Of a DNA stretch of 64,000 nt, positions 26,755 through 35,264 are shown piece by piece. The notes beneath the pieces were generated by a model. That model was not told where the DNA came from. It worked only from the letters and a program-made list of their open reading frames with translations, and did not search any database. The translations under genes and the position numbers were made by a program. The stretch's first letter is position 1. Each line of letters opens with the position of its first letter. Source of the DNA: Halomonas faecis (GTDB taxonomy: Bacteria; Pseudomonadota; Gammaproteobacteria; Pseudomonadales; Halomonadaceae); NCBI RefSeq assembly GCF_010993975.1, contig NZ_JAACZO010000011.1, positions 496,001-560,000 on the forward strand, read 5' to 3'.

Positions 26755-28581
26755 TCAGCCCGACAGGTGGCCATGGCCAGGTACCAGTCCACCCAGCAAG
26801 CGCTGGATGTCATCGCTTGCCATGGGGCGGTAGAAGTAGAACCCCTGAATCAGATCGCAGCGCATATCTCGCAGCAACTCCAGCTGTTCGGCATTCTCGA
26901 CCCCCTCGGCCACCACCTCCAGACCCAGGCGATGTCCGATGAAGATCGCGGCCTCCATGATCGCGCGATCCTCGGGCTGACGTGGGGCATCATGCACGAA
27001 ACTGCGGTCGATCTTGAGCGCGGTGACAGGAAAGTGCTTGAGATAACTCAGCGAGGAGTAGCCAGTGCCGAAATCGTCGATGGCGATGCGCACTCCGCGA
27101 TGGTAAAGGCGCCTCAACCCCTCGAGCACCGAATCATCCGCCTCGATGAGCACGTTCTCGGTCAGCTCGATACCGATATCCCGCGGCCCCAGTCCGTGAC
27201 GTAGCAGGCAATCCTCGAATCGCGCCAAGGCTCCCGTGTGCAGCAGCTGACGGCCGGAGACATTGATATCGATGCGTTGGGTGGAAAACCCCTGGTCGCG
27301 CCAGACTCGCTGCTGGCGGCACGCCTCCTCCATCACCCAGTCGCTCAACCGATGTATCAGTCCGGAGCGCTCGGCCAGCGGAATGAATTCCGCCGGAGAA
27401 ATGGGCGGCCCCTCGGCGGGAATCCAGCGCAACAGGGCCTCGAGATTCTCGATGCGTCCGCTCACCGCCGATACCTGTGGTTGGTAATGCAGGCAGAGAT
27501 CGTCCCTGTCCAGGGCCTGTTCCAGCTGCGCCACCAGATGATGCTGACGCACCAGCTCATCATGCAGGTGTTGCTCGAAGAAGCGCAACGCTCCCCGCCC
27601 CTCCAGTTTGGCGCGGTTCTTAGCCACGTCAGCGTTGCGGATCAGCTCCCTGGCGCTGAGGCCATTGTCGGGATACAGCGCAACGCCGAGACAAGCCGTG
27701 ACTTGACGACTGCGGCCATCGAGCACGAAGGGATCGCGAAGCGACTTCCGGACGTTCTCTACCAGTCGCCATAGATCAGCCTGGCGATGCAGTTCCGGAA
27801 AGGCGAGCACGAACTCGTCACTCGACACCCGAGCGATCAAGTCGCTCATCCGCTGCCGGTCGCGCAGTCGCTGCGTCAGCTCCACGAGCAGACGGTCCCC
27901 CTGCTCGTAACCCAGCGCATCGTTGATGTCCACGAAGTGATCGATGTCGAGATAGACCAGCGCCAAAAAGCCACCCTGACGCGAGCAGCTGCCCAAGAGC
28001 GCATCCAACTCGCCTTCGAACGTCTGCCGATTGGGCAAGTGCGTCAGGCCGTCGAAGCGAGTCGCGAACTCCAGCGCACGATGCGCCTTTTTCTGATCCG
28101 AGAGATCCACATCGACGCAGAACATCAGCGGTGATTCGGTATGCTCGCCCAGCATCACGTGGTGCGAAAACACGGGCACCAGTTCACCGCTCCTGTGACG
28201 CAGCTCCAGTTCTTCGGGGGGAATCTCGATACCATCGCGAATCCAGGCACGATGCGCTTCTATCACGTCCTGACGCATGCCTGCGGGAATGATCAGATCC
28301 TCGAGCTGGTTGCCCAACGCTTCCTCGGCACTGTATCCATAGAGGCGGGTGCTCGCTTCATTCCAGTAAATGACTCGACGCTCACGGTCATAGCCCTGCA
28401 CCGCCACCTTGGGCAGACTCTCGAGCAGTGCGCGAAAACGCTGTTCACTCTCCAGGTACTGGCGGCGCACCAGTGCCACTTCAGACTGACCGCCGGCGAC
28501 GAGCGCCGCTGAAGCACGCTCGGTCGGCGAAGCTTGGTATTTCTCTAGTGCCTGCCCGGTGCGGATATCACGGCCGGTCAT
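26755..28581 (-). CDS. PAS-GGDEF-EAL cyclic di-GMP protein, probable phosphodiesterase
   Basis: 608 residues from the ATG at 28581 with an AGGAG site five bases upstream. Order: PAS domain (FRALLESLPKVAVQGYDRER to PLMFCVDVDLSDQ, about 50-165), GGDEF domain (DGLTHLPNRQTF, DIDHFVDINDALGYEQGD, about 175-335) and EAL domain (about 350-600). The cyclase active site reads SSDEF instead of GGDEF, so it is probably inactive, although RMSD keeps an RxxD-like site. The EAL domain keeps its catalytic set: EALLRW, NVSGRQL, ELTENVL, DDFGTGYSSL, KIDRSF, EGVE and QGFYFYRP. It therefore most likely degrades cyclic di-GMP under PAS and GTP control. No membrane segment. Confidence 0.94.
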   Translation of the reverse strand: MTGRDIRTGQALEKYQASPTERASAALVAGGQSEVALVRRQYLESEQRFRALLESLPKVAVQGYDRERRVIYWNEASTRLYGYSAEEALGNQLEDLIIPAGMRQDVIEAHRAWIRDGIEIPPEELELRHRSGELVPVFSHHVMLGEHTESPLMFCVDVDLSDQKKAHRALEFATRFDGLTHLPNRQTFEGELDALLGSCSRQGGFLALVYLDIDHFVDINDALGYEQGDRLLVELTQRLRDRQRMSDLIARVSSDEFVLAFPELHRQADLWRLVENVRKSLRDPFVLDGRSRQVTACLGVALYPDNGLSARELIRNADVAKNRAKLEGRGALRFFEQHLHDELVRQHHLVAQLEQALDRDDLCLHYQPQVSAVSGRIENLEALLRWIPAEGPPISPAEFIPLAERSGLIHRLSDWVMEEACRQQRVWRDQGFSTQRIDINVSGRQLLHTGALARFEDCLLRHGLGPRDIGIELTENVLIEADDSVLEGLRRLYHRGVRIAIDDFGTGYSSLSYLKHFPVTALKIDRSFVHDAPRQPEDRAIMEAAIFIGHRLGLEVVAEGVENAEQLELLRDMRCDLIQGFYFYRPMASDDIQRLLGGLVPGHGHLSG

Positions 28582-28868
28582 GGAGCTCCTCATCAATGGT
28601 GAAGATGCCTTCCTCGACGACAGTGCCGGGTGGAAATGGCATTCACATTGATCCTACAGGTCATTGTCAGCTTTCACCTACATATCAGATGTCAACGATC
28701 TGATAGCCATCAGCCAATGTAATCATGAGTCATCCCCTACAGCATAGGCGCTTTCGTCATACATTTCTTTGACATTTGATTGCATATCTTTTCATTTTTC
28801 TTCTGTTGCTCGTTCATTCCTCGAGCGGCAACCGGGCAATACCGCCCACGCAACAGGAGAATCCCATC
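28582..28868. promoter_or_regulatory. AT-rich divergent intergenic region with a palindrome
   Basis: 287 bp without a credible gene. It lies between the divergent PAS-GGDEF-EAL gene and dioxygenase gene and is clearly more AT-rich than the flanks. A perfect inverted repeat ATCAGAT-N7-ATCTGAT lies at 28684-28704 and could be a regulator site. No convincing -35/-10 pair was assigned. Confidence 0.45.
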
Positions 28869-29663
28869 ATGAAACTCGATACCCTCAAGCACGGTTTCGA
28901 CGTCACCGGCATGCCCCCGGCCCCAGATGCCACCTACTGGACGCCTGACGTCATGGCCGGACTTCACCGTCAAGGGTGGAGCCAGACGGATATACGCCGG
29001 CACATCGACCTCCCCGCCTGGCAGAGCTTCACCACCGGCCTGCCACGGGACCCCTATGTCAACCGGCGCTGGAAGCGGATGTCTTGGCTGGCCCTGAACG
29101 AGACCGGCAGCATGGAGGTCATGGGCCACTGCCCCATGGCCCAGGGCGGCGCCTTCAACGATGCCGACAGCATGGCCGACCGACTGCGCTACTATGAGCC
29201 ACTGACGCCCGACTTCCTCGAGCGTACCGACGTCAAGGCCTTCGTTCAGGCCTGGTGTCGACTGTGGGGCATCGGCCCCCGTGAGCCGGTCCTCATGCAG
29301 ATTACCGGTATCAGGGGCGAGGGGCAGGTAGATCCCCTGCAGGGGCAAGGCATCCATGCGGACGGCTGCCGAGCGCTGAGCATCCTGGTACTGACGCGGG
29401 ACAACGTCTCAGGCGCGGAGAACCACCTGTTCGCCGACAAAGCGGGAACCGAACCCCTCGTGGATACCACGCTCGCCCCCGGCGACATCCTCCACTTGCG
29501 TGACGACAAGGTCTTCCACAGCGTGGATGGCATCGCGCAACGAGACGCCGCGGCGCCCTTCGAGCGCTTCATCATCATCATCAACAGCCGCTTCGTGGAT
29601 GATTTCCAGAACCGCATCCTGCGGCGTCACTTTCCCGACGCCGTGCTCGACGCATCGGCCTGA
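28869..29663 (+). CDS. 2-oxoglutarate/Fe(II)-dependent dioxygenase family protein
   Basis: 264 residues from the ATG at 28869 with a CAGGAG site. It resembles the 2OG-Fe dioxygenase family (Pfam PF10014), which includes free amino acid hydroxylases such as Bacillus isoleucine dioxygenase. The core is GQGIHADGCRALSILVL, giving the HxD iron ligands, and the distal His lies in LRDDKVFHSVDGI; a basic residue for 2-oxoglutarate follows in FERFII. No signal peptide. Transcribed alone from an AT-rich promoter region and followed by a terminator. The substrate is unknown; hydroxylation of an amino acid or related osmolyte is a guess from the family. Confidence 0.85.
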   Translation: MKLDTLKHGFDVTGMPPAPDATYWTPDVMAGLHRQGWSQTDIRRHIDLPAWQSFTTGLPRDPYVNRRWKRMSWLALNETGSMEVMGHCPMAQGGAFNDADSMADRLRYYEPLTPDFLERTDVKAFVQAWCRLWGIGPREPVLMQITGIRGEGQVDPLQGQGIHADGCRALSILVLTRDNVSGAENHLFADKAGTEPLVDTTLAPGDILHLRDDKVFHSVDGIAQRDAAAPFERFIIIINSRFVDDFQNRILRRHFPDAVLDASA

Positions 29664-29700
29664 CCCCACCGGGCGCTGAAGCCGGCGCCCTTCACGACAA

Positions 29701-29728
29701 GAGCCCCCGGCCCAAGGGCCGGGGGCTC
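29701..29728. terminator. Hairpin terminator between convergent dioxygenase and yceI genes
   Basis: Perfect 13-bp GC-rich stem (29701-29713 with 29716-29728) lying between two convergent genes. There is no long U run on either strand, so efficiency is uncertain, but position and strength suggest it ends both transcripts. Confidence 0.7.
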
Positions 29729-29755
29729 GCGTTCTGACCAAGGCCGTCGCTCGGC

Positions 29756-30340
29756 TTACTGGCGCACGCCCTCGAAGGTCACGTAGAGCTCCAGCTCGTG
29801 CATCATCTCTGGGAAATCGCTCATGTCGATACCGAAGTCGCCCAACGTCAGGGTCGTGGAACCTTCGAAGCCGGCACGGTAGCCACCCCAAGGATCCTCG
29901 CCTTCACCGACCAGAGTCACCGGCATCTCGATTTCGCGAGTCTCGCCATGCAGACTGAGCTCGCCGCTCACGATGCCTTCCCCCTCGCCCGTCGTTTCGA
30001 AACCGGTGGAGGTGAAGGTCGCCGTGGGGTACTCGCCAGCATCCAGAAAGTCGTCGCTCAGAATGTGCTTGTCACGTTCGGCGTGATTGGAATTCAAGCT
30101 ATTGAGCTGCACTTCCATCTCGACGCTGGACGCCTCGAGATCTTCCGGATCGTAGTGGAACTCGCCACTGAACTCCTCGAAGCTACCCAGGATGTAGGAG
30201 TAGCCCAGGTGGTTGATCTTGAACTGGACGAAGGCGTGCTGACCTTCGGTGTCGACGACATAGTCAGCGGCCTGGGCCTGGCTGACCCCCACCAGGGCCG
30301 CCGTACTCAGGGCCGTGGCGATAGCGGTCTTCTTGAACAT
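29756..30340 (-). CDS. YceI-family periplasmic protein
   Basis: 194 residues with a clear signal peptide cleaved after AQA (residues 1-24, MFKKTAIATALSTAALVGVS...). The mature part is a lipocalin-like YceI beta barrel that binds isoprenoid lipids in studied homologues. Conserved pieces include YVVDTEGQHAFVQFKINHLG, GEFHYDPEDLEASSVEMEV, HILSDDFLDAGEYPTATFTS and the C-terminal DMSDFPEMMHELELYVTFE. It follows the cytochrome b561 gene by 42 bp in one transcript, the usual yceJ-yceI pairing, and has an AAGGAGAG site. Confidence 0.94.
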   Translation of the reverse strand: MFKKTAIATALSTAALVGVSQAQAADYVVDTEGQHAFVQFKINHLGYSYILGSFEEFSGEFHYDPEDLEASSVEMEVQLNSLNSNHAERDKHILSDDFLDAGEYPTATFTSTGFETTGEGEGIVSGELSLHGETREIEMPVTLVGEGEDPWGGYRAGFEGSTTLTLGDFGIDMSDFPEMMHELELYVTFEGVRQ

Positions 30341-30382
30341 CGTGCTCTCTCCTTGTGCTTGGTCGGGAGTGTGGGGATCGTC

Positions 30383-30934
30383 TCAGCGATGGCTCAGACG
30401 TGGATCGATCATTCGCCTGAGAACCTCGTTGCGATCAATCCAGTGGTGCTTGAAGGCGGCGAGGCCATGGCCTGCAGCCAGGAGAACCAGCGCCCAGGCG
30501 CTATACCAATGCACCGCTCCGGCAATCGTTGCCTGGTTGGGCAGATCGCTGATGAGCGCCGGCACCTCGAAGCTGTCGAACACGTTGATGCCGCGGCCAT
30601 CGGCAGTGGAAATGAGATAGCCACTGACGAGCACTGTCAGCATCAAGGCGTAAAGACCGAGGTGTCCCAGATGCGCGGCAAGGCGCTCAACGCGGTGGCC
30701 CAGAGCGCGCGGCGTGGGATTGAGAAGACGCCACACCAGCCGAAGCAGGGTGGCGAACAGCACCAGCATGCCAATGGAGCGATGCCACCAGGGAGCCAGG
30801 TTATACCAGTCGTGATAATACCCCAGTCCCGTCATCCACCAGCCCAGTACGAAAAGGCCGACGATGGCGACGGCCAGAACCCAGTGCAACACGATGCTCA
30901 CCAAGCCCCATCCGCTCCGCGTATTGCGCCACAT
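30383..30934 (-). CDS. Cytochrome b561 family protein (YceJ-like)
   Basis: 183 residues with four membrane helices and the histidines expected for two b-type hemes: LHWVLAV in helix 1, HRSIGML in helix 2, HLGLYALML in helix 3 and HWYSAWALVLLAAGHG in helix 4. Inner-membrane electron carrier, probably from quinol to a periplasmic acceptor. Paired with yceI downstream, as in many proteobacteria, though the shared function is not known. Confidence 0.92.
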   Translation of the reverse strand: MWRNTRSGWGLVSIVLHWVLAVAIVGLFVLGWWMTGLGYYHDWYNLAPWWHRSIGMLVLFATLLRLVWRLLNPTPRALGHRVERLAAHLGHLGLYALMLTVLVSGYLISTADGRGINVFDSFEVPALISDLPNQATIAGAVHWYSAWALVLLAAGHGLAAFKHHWIDRNEVLRRMIDPRLSHR

Positions 30935-30999
30935 GTCATGACCTCGAGTGCGTGATCGATGGCGCCCAGCCTACCTCAGTCCATCAACCAGCGCCGCTG

Positions 31000-31023
31000 A
31001 AAAAACCCGAATGCATCATTCGG
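31000..31023 (-). terminator. Rho-independent terminator after metZ
   Basis: On the minus strand the 7-bp hairpin CCGAATG-ATG-CATTCGG (31007-31023) is followed by G and six U (31005-31000). It separates the long biosynthetic operon ending in metZ from the yceJ-yceI unit. The remainder of the 30935-31166 gap holds no gene that I can support. Confidence 0.85.
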
Positions 31024-31166
31024 AAAAACCGTCAGCTCGAGCTTGTCCCAAAACAAGTTCAGCCCTCAGCGGAGCTCACTGCAAGCGACAAAAGGTCACG
31101 TCACCGGATGCCCAACCGCCCCACCGCCGCGGGGGCATTCAGTCGAGGCAAAGAGGCCTGGAAGAA

Positions 31167-32360
31167 TCACGCCAGGGTATCCAGCCCTCTGGCGAGATCG
31201 GCACGAATGTCGGCGATGGCTTCCAGGCCGACGGCGATGCGGATCAGTCCCTCGCTGATGCCCGCCGCGATCTTCTGGTCAGCGGAGAGACGTCCATGGG
31301 TCGTGGTGGCCGGATGAGTGATGGTGCTCTTGACGTCCCCCAGGTTGCCGGTGATGGAGAGCAGTCGAGTGGCGTCGATCACCGACCAGGCACCCTGGCG
31401 TTCTCCCTTCACCTCGAAGCCCAGCACGGCGCCGAAGCCGCCTTGCTGACGCTTGGCCAGGGCATGCTGCGGGTGGTCCGGCAGCCCCGAATAGTGCACT
31501 CGCGTCACCGCCGGATGGTCGGTCAGCCACTCTGCCAACGCCTGGGCGTTCTCGCAGTGGGCGCGCATGCGCAGGCCGAGCGTCTCCAGCCCCTTGGTGA
31601 ATATCCAGGCGTTGAACGGGCTCAGGCACGGGCCACAGGTACGCACCACGCCGAACACCTCCTCGAGCAGCGCATTCGGACCCACCACAGCGCCTCCCAC
31701 CGCGCGTCCTTGACCGTCCAGGTACTTGGTGGCGGAGTGGATCACCAGGTCGGCTCCTAGCTCGAGGGGGCGTTGCAGGGCCGGCGTGAGAAAGCAGTTG
31801 TCGATGGCCAGCCATGCACCGTGGCGATGGCCGATCTCGGCAAGCGCCTCGATATCGACCACTTCGGAGAGCGGGTTGGATGGCGTCTCGGCGAACAGCA
31901 GCTTGGTGGAAGGAGTGATGGCCGCTTCCCAGGCCGCCAGGTCGGCAAGCTCGACATAGCGGGTAACGATACCCAGTTTGGCCAGGTACTTGTCGAACAG
32001 ACTCACGGTGGAGCCGAACAGCGAACGCGAGGCGACGATCTCATCGCCGGCCTGAAGCAGGGCCAGAGCCGTGGCGAGGATGGCGGCCATGCCCGAGCTC
32101 GTCGCCACGCAACGCTCGCCACGCTCCATCACTGCCAGACGCCGCTCGAACGTCTGCACCGTGGGGTTGGTGAAACGGGAATAGACGTTACCCGGTTCAT
32201 CGCCGTTGAACTTGCGCGCCGCCTCGGCAGCGCTGCCATAGACGAAGCTCGACGTGGGAAAGATCGGCTCGCCGTGTTCCTGCTCGCCGGTGCGATGGTG
32301 TCCGGCACGAATGGCCAGGGTTTCGAGAGCCCACTCGTCGATGTCTCGCTGCGGATCCAT
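31167..32360 (-). CDS. metZ: O-succinylhomoserine sulfhydrylase
   Basis: 397 residues; PLP enzyme using O-succinylhomoserine and sulfide to make homocysteine in direct methionine synthesis. The PLP lysine lies in HSATKYLDGQGRAVGG (near residue 208), with SSGMAAILATALALL, ETPSNPLSEVVDI and AIDNCFLTPALQ as class features. The start MDPQRDIDEWALETLAIRAG fits MetZ, and the context directly after purF (11-bp gap) is the one in Pseudomonas. Cystathionine gamma-synthase is a less likely alternative because of context and length. Confidence 0.93.
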   Translation of the reverse strand: MDPQRDIDEWALETLAIRAGHHRTGEQEHGEPIFPTSSFVYGSAAEAARKFNGDEPGNVYSRFTNPTVQTFERRLAVMERGERCVATSSGMAAILATALALLQAGDEIVASRSLFGSTVSLFDKYLAKLGIVTRYVELADLAAWEAAITPSTKLLFAETPSNPLSEVVDIEALAEIGHRHGAWLAIDNCFLTPALQRPLELGADLVIHSATKYLDGQGRAVGGAVVGPNALLEEVFGVVRTCGPCLSPFNAWIFTKGLETLGLRMRAHCENAQALAEWLTDHPAVTRVHYSGLPDHPQHALAKRQQGGFGAVLGFEVKGERQGAWSVIDATRLLSITGNLGDVKSTITHPATTTHGRLSADQKIAAGISEGLIRIAVGLEAIADIRADLARGLDTLA

Positions 32361-32371
32361 TCCAATGCCCC

Positions 32372-33892
32372 TCAGTCGTCGATGTCATCATCCAGATTGT
32401 GGGTACCCACCAGGGCATGATCGCCGGCGCTCTGCTGCTTGGCCTCATCGTTGCGCGACGCTTCCAAAGCGGAGAGATAGGCCTCGTCGATGTCGCCGGT
32501 CACGTAGCGGCCATCGAACACCGAGCAGTCGAAGGCGTCGAGCGTGGGATTGACGTCACGGCACGCTGCCTTGAGATCGTCCAGGTTCTGATAGAAGATC
32601 CGGTCGGCACCGATCAGCTCCCCGACCTCGGCCTCGCTGCGTCCGTGAGCGATGAGTTCACTGGCCGCCGGCATGTCGATACCGTAAACGTTGGGATAAC
32701 GCACCGGCGGCGCGGCGGAGGCGAAATAGACCTTGTTGGCGCCGGCCTCGCGCGCCATCTGAATGATCTGCTTGCAGGTGGTGCCGCGTACGATGGAGTC
32801 ATCCACCAACAGCACGTTCTTGCCTTGAAACTCGATGCCGATGGCATTGAGCTTCTGACGTACCGACTTCTTGCGCTGGGTCTGCCCGGGCATGATGAAG
32901 GTGCGCCCGATGTAGCGGTTCTTCATGAATCCTTCGCGATACGTCACGCCCAGATGCTGGGCGAGCTCGAGGGCCGAGGTTCGTGAGGTGTCGGGAATGG
33001 GGATCACCACGTCGATGTCGTGCTCCGGCCACTCGCTACGGATGCGGTCGCCGAGTTTGCGCCCCATCTGCATGCGCGTCCCATAGACGTAGGCGCCGTC
33101 GAGGATGGAGTCGGGGCGAGCCAGATAGACGTGTTCGAAGATGCAGGGCACCAGACGCGGAGCATCGGCACACTGCTGGGTGTGAATGTGTCCTTCCATG
33201 TCGACGAAGATCGCCTCGCCCGGCGCCAGGTCGCGATGCAGCTCGAAACCACCGACATCCAGCGCCACCGACTCGGAGGCGATCATCACGTCCTGCCCGC
33301 TGCCCTCATCGCGGGTGCCGAACACCACCGGGCGAATGCCGTGGGGGTCGCGGAAGGCCACCAGGCCCACGCCATTGATCATGGCCACTGCCGCATAGCC
33401 GCCCTGGCAGCGGCGATGCACTCGGCGCACTGCATCGAAGACGTCGCCGGGAGCCAGATGCGGGCCCTGCTTGCCCAGCTCGTGAGCGAAGACGTTGAGC
33501 AGCACCTCGGAATCGGAACTGGTGTTGATATGGCGCAAATCGGAGGAGAAGAGCTCTTGCTTGAGCTGCTCGGAGTTGGTCAGGTTACCGTTGTGCGCCA
33601 GGCAGATCCCATAGGGCGAATTGACGTAGAAGGGTTGCGACTCCGCCTCGCTGGAAGATCCTGCCGTGGGATAGCGGACGTGACCGATTCCCAGGTTGCC
33701 CTTGAGGCGCGCCATGTGACGCGTATGGAAAACGTCACGCACCAGGCCGTTGCTCTTGCGCAGCAGGAAACGTCCTTCGCTCCAGGTCATCATGCCGGCG
33801 GCATCCTGGCCGCGGTGCTGGAGCACCGTCAGGGCGTCGTAGATCGCCTGATTCACGGTCTGCTTGGCCAGAAGGCCGACGATACCGCACAT
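32372..33892 (-). CDS. purF: Amidophosphoribosyltransferase
   Basis: 506 residues; first committed step of purine synthesis, PRPP plus glutamine to phosphoribosylamine. The N-terminal nucleophile Cys2 in MCGIVGLL is exposed after Met removal; there is no propeptide, as in E. coli. The glutaminase domain continues to about residue 230 ([31 protein letters not shown]), and the phosphoribosyl-transferase domain carries the PRPP loop [15 protein letters not shown]. It is followed by metZ and preceded by cvpA, a conserved order that in E. coli includes PurR control; no PurR operator was located here. Confidence 0.97.
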   Translation of the reverse strand: MCGIVGLLAKQTVNQAIYDALTVLQHRGQDAAGMMTWSEGRFLLRKSNGLVRDVFHTRHMARLKGNLGIGHVRYPTAGSSSEAESQPFYVNSPYGICLAHNGNLTNSEQLKQELFSSDLRHINTSSDSEVLLNVFAHELGKQGPHLAPGDVFDAVRRVHRRCQGGYAAVAMINGVGLVAFRDPHGIRPVVFGTRDEGSGQDVMIASESVALDVGGFELHRDLAPGEAIFVDMEGHIHTQQCADAPRLVPCIFEHVYLARPDSILDGAYVYGTRMQMGRKLGDRIRSEWPEHDIDVVIPIPDTSRTSALELAQHLGVTYREGFMKNRYIGRTFIMPGQTQRKKSVRQKLNAIGIEFQGKNVLLVDDSIVRGTTCKQIIQMAREAGANKVYFASAAPPVRYPNVYGIDMPAASELIAHGRSEAEVGELIGADRIFYQNLDDLKAACRDVNPTLDAFDCSVFDGRYVTGDIDEAYLSALEASRNDEAKQQSAGDHALVGTHNLDDDIDD

Positions 33893-33962
33893 TCCACCTT
33901 ACCTCGCTTGCCTGGAGCTTGCTTTAAAGAGACGAGCCGGCCCGCCTGTGGCCCGCCCGGGT

Positions 33963-34532
33963 TCATCGATCGTCAGTGGTCATCGTGTCGCTGCTGCCGC
34001 CGCTGCCCGGCAGGGAGAGTTCGCGGAGCCTGGAAGGCTCGGGTAGGCGCCCCTCCCACGTTTCCAGGTGACTCACCGCCCAGTCGCGCAGTTGCTCGAA
34101 GGAGGGGCGCAGTTCGGCGTCCTGCCAGGCTTGCAACTGGACCAGCGGCGTCAGGCTGATCAGGATGGTGGCCAGCACCAGGATCGCCGCACCGCGTGCC
34201 ACGCCGAATGCCGCCCCGGCGAGTCGATTGAACAGCCCCATGCCCACCCACTCCACGGCGGCATGTACCATGCGAATGATCACTCCGCACAGCAGCACTA
34301 CGCCCAGGATCACCACCACGAAGGCGAGCACCAGGCGACCATCGGGACTATCGATGATGCCGCTCAGCAGATCGGCCACCGGCTCGGCAAGCAGCCGTGC
34401 CGCCAGCAGAGCCGTGACCCAAGCTGCCAGACCCAGCGCCTCGCGGATGAGGCCACGCATGACGCCGGCCAGCGTCGACACCGCCAGCACGGCCAGGAAC
34501 AGCCAGTCGATCCAGGTCAGCGCCATGCTCAC
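33963..34532 (-). CDS. cvpA: CvpA family membrane protein
   Basis: 189 residues with four hydrophobic helices (WIDWLFLAVLAVSTLAGVMR, LGLAAWVTALLAARLLAEPV, LVLAFVVVILGVVLLCGVII, FGVARGAAILVLATILISL). The DUF/CvpA core GxxRGxxRE appears as GVMRGLIREALGL. Needed for colicin V production in E. coli and linked to envelope homeostasis; its molecular role is unclear. Its start overlaps the dedD stop by 4 bp (ATGA), so the two are coupled, and purF follows. Confidence 0.93.
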   Translation of the reverse strand: MSMALTWIDWLFLAVLAVSTLAGVMRGLIREALGLAAWVTALLAARLLAEPVADLLSGIIDSPDGRLVLAFVVVILGVVLLCGVIIRMVHAAVEWVGMGLFNRLAGAAFGVARGAAILVLATILISLTPLVQLQAWQDAELRPSFEQLRDWAVSHLETWEGRLPEPSRLRELSLPGSGGSSDTMTTDDR

Positions 34533-35233
34533 TCCTTCACCCGCACCAGCAACCCTTGCAGGTTGGCATCCTGCTTGAGTTCCCCCATCACTCGCTCCCC
34601 CTCCTCCGACGAGGCGAAGGGGCCCACGTAGACCGTCGTCAGGTCATTATCGCGCTGACGGCGATAGACGGAGTAGCCCTGCTCGCCGAGCTGGTTCTCG
34701 AGACGCTCGGCATTGGCCGGCTCGCCGAAACTGCCCACCTGCACCGCCCATTCTTCCGCGCCTCCCCCTGCCGCGTCATTGGTCGCGGCAGACTCCTCGA
34801 GACGCGCCGTCAGCTCGGCGATGGGGTCGTCGACGGGCGTTTCCTGGGGCGCGGCATCATCGGCAGCATCGACGCTTTGGGTGGCAGATGCCTCATCGTC
34901 GATAGCCGACGCATCGGCATCCAACGCATCATCGGCACTCTCCTCCGACACCGCTTCGGCACCGCCCACGGCGACCCTCTCGTCCGCGCTCCCCGGCTCG
35001 TCGTCGGCAGTCTCGTCGATCTCGCTGCCGGACTCGACCGCAGCGAGACTTTCCGGTGGCTGCGGGTCGGGTACGTCATGACGCTCGACCGGCACCGGCT
35101 GCTCGATGGTGAGCACCGGTTCGGGGCGCTCCTCTCGCGGTGCCGGCTCGTCGAACAGCATGGGGACGAAGATCACCGCGAGAGCCAAGAGGATCACCGC
35201 TCCGCTGATTCGTTCACGCATTCCGTACTTCAT
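34529..35233 (-). CDS. dedD: SPOR-domain protein, DedD-like
   Basis: 234 residues from the ATG at 35233 with an AGGAGG site. A basic start (MKYGMRERISG) and one membrane helix (AVILLALAVIFVPMLF) anchor it in the inner membrane. A long acidic, Ala/Asp/Glu-rich linker spans about residues 30-155, and the C-terminal SPOR domain (WAVQVGSFGEPANAERLENQ to GLLVRVKE) binds denuded septal peptidoglycan. It thus acts in cell division. Located between folC and cvpA as in E. coli. The unusually acidic linker suits a salt-adapted organism. Confidence 0.93.
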   Translation of the reverse strand: MKYGMRERISGAVILLALAVIFVPMLFDEPAPREERPEPVLTIEQPVPVERHDVPDPQPPESLAAVESGSEIDETADDEPGSADERVAVGGAEAVSEESADDALDADASAIDDEASATQSVDAADDAAPQETPVDDPIAELTARLEESAATNDAAGGGAEEWAVQVGSFGEPANAERLENQLGEQGYSVYRRQRDNDLTTVYVGPFASSEEGERVMGELKQDANLQGLLVRVKE

Positions 35234-35264
35234 CTTGCCCTCCTGCACGCGGCGGTGAGGCCTG

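Noticed and set aside
29798-30955. 385-codon plus-strand open frame over yceI and yceJ
   Set aside because: Antisense to a secreted YceI protein with a clean signal peptide and a four-helix cytochrome b561; no domain on the plus frame.
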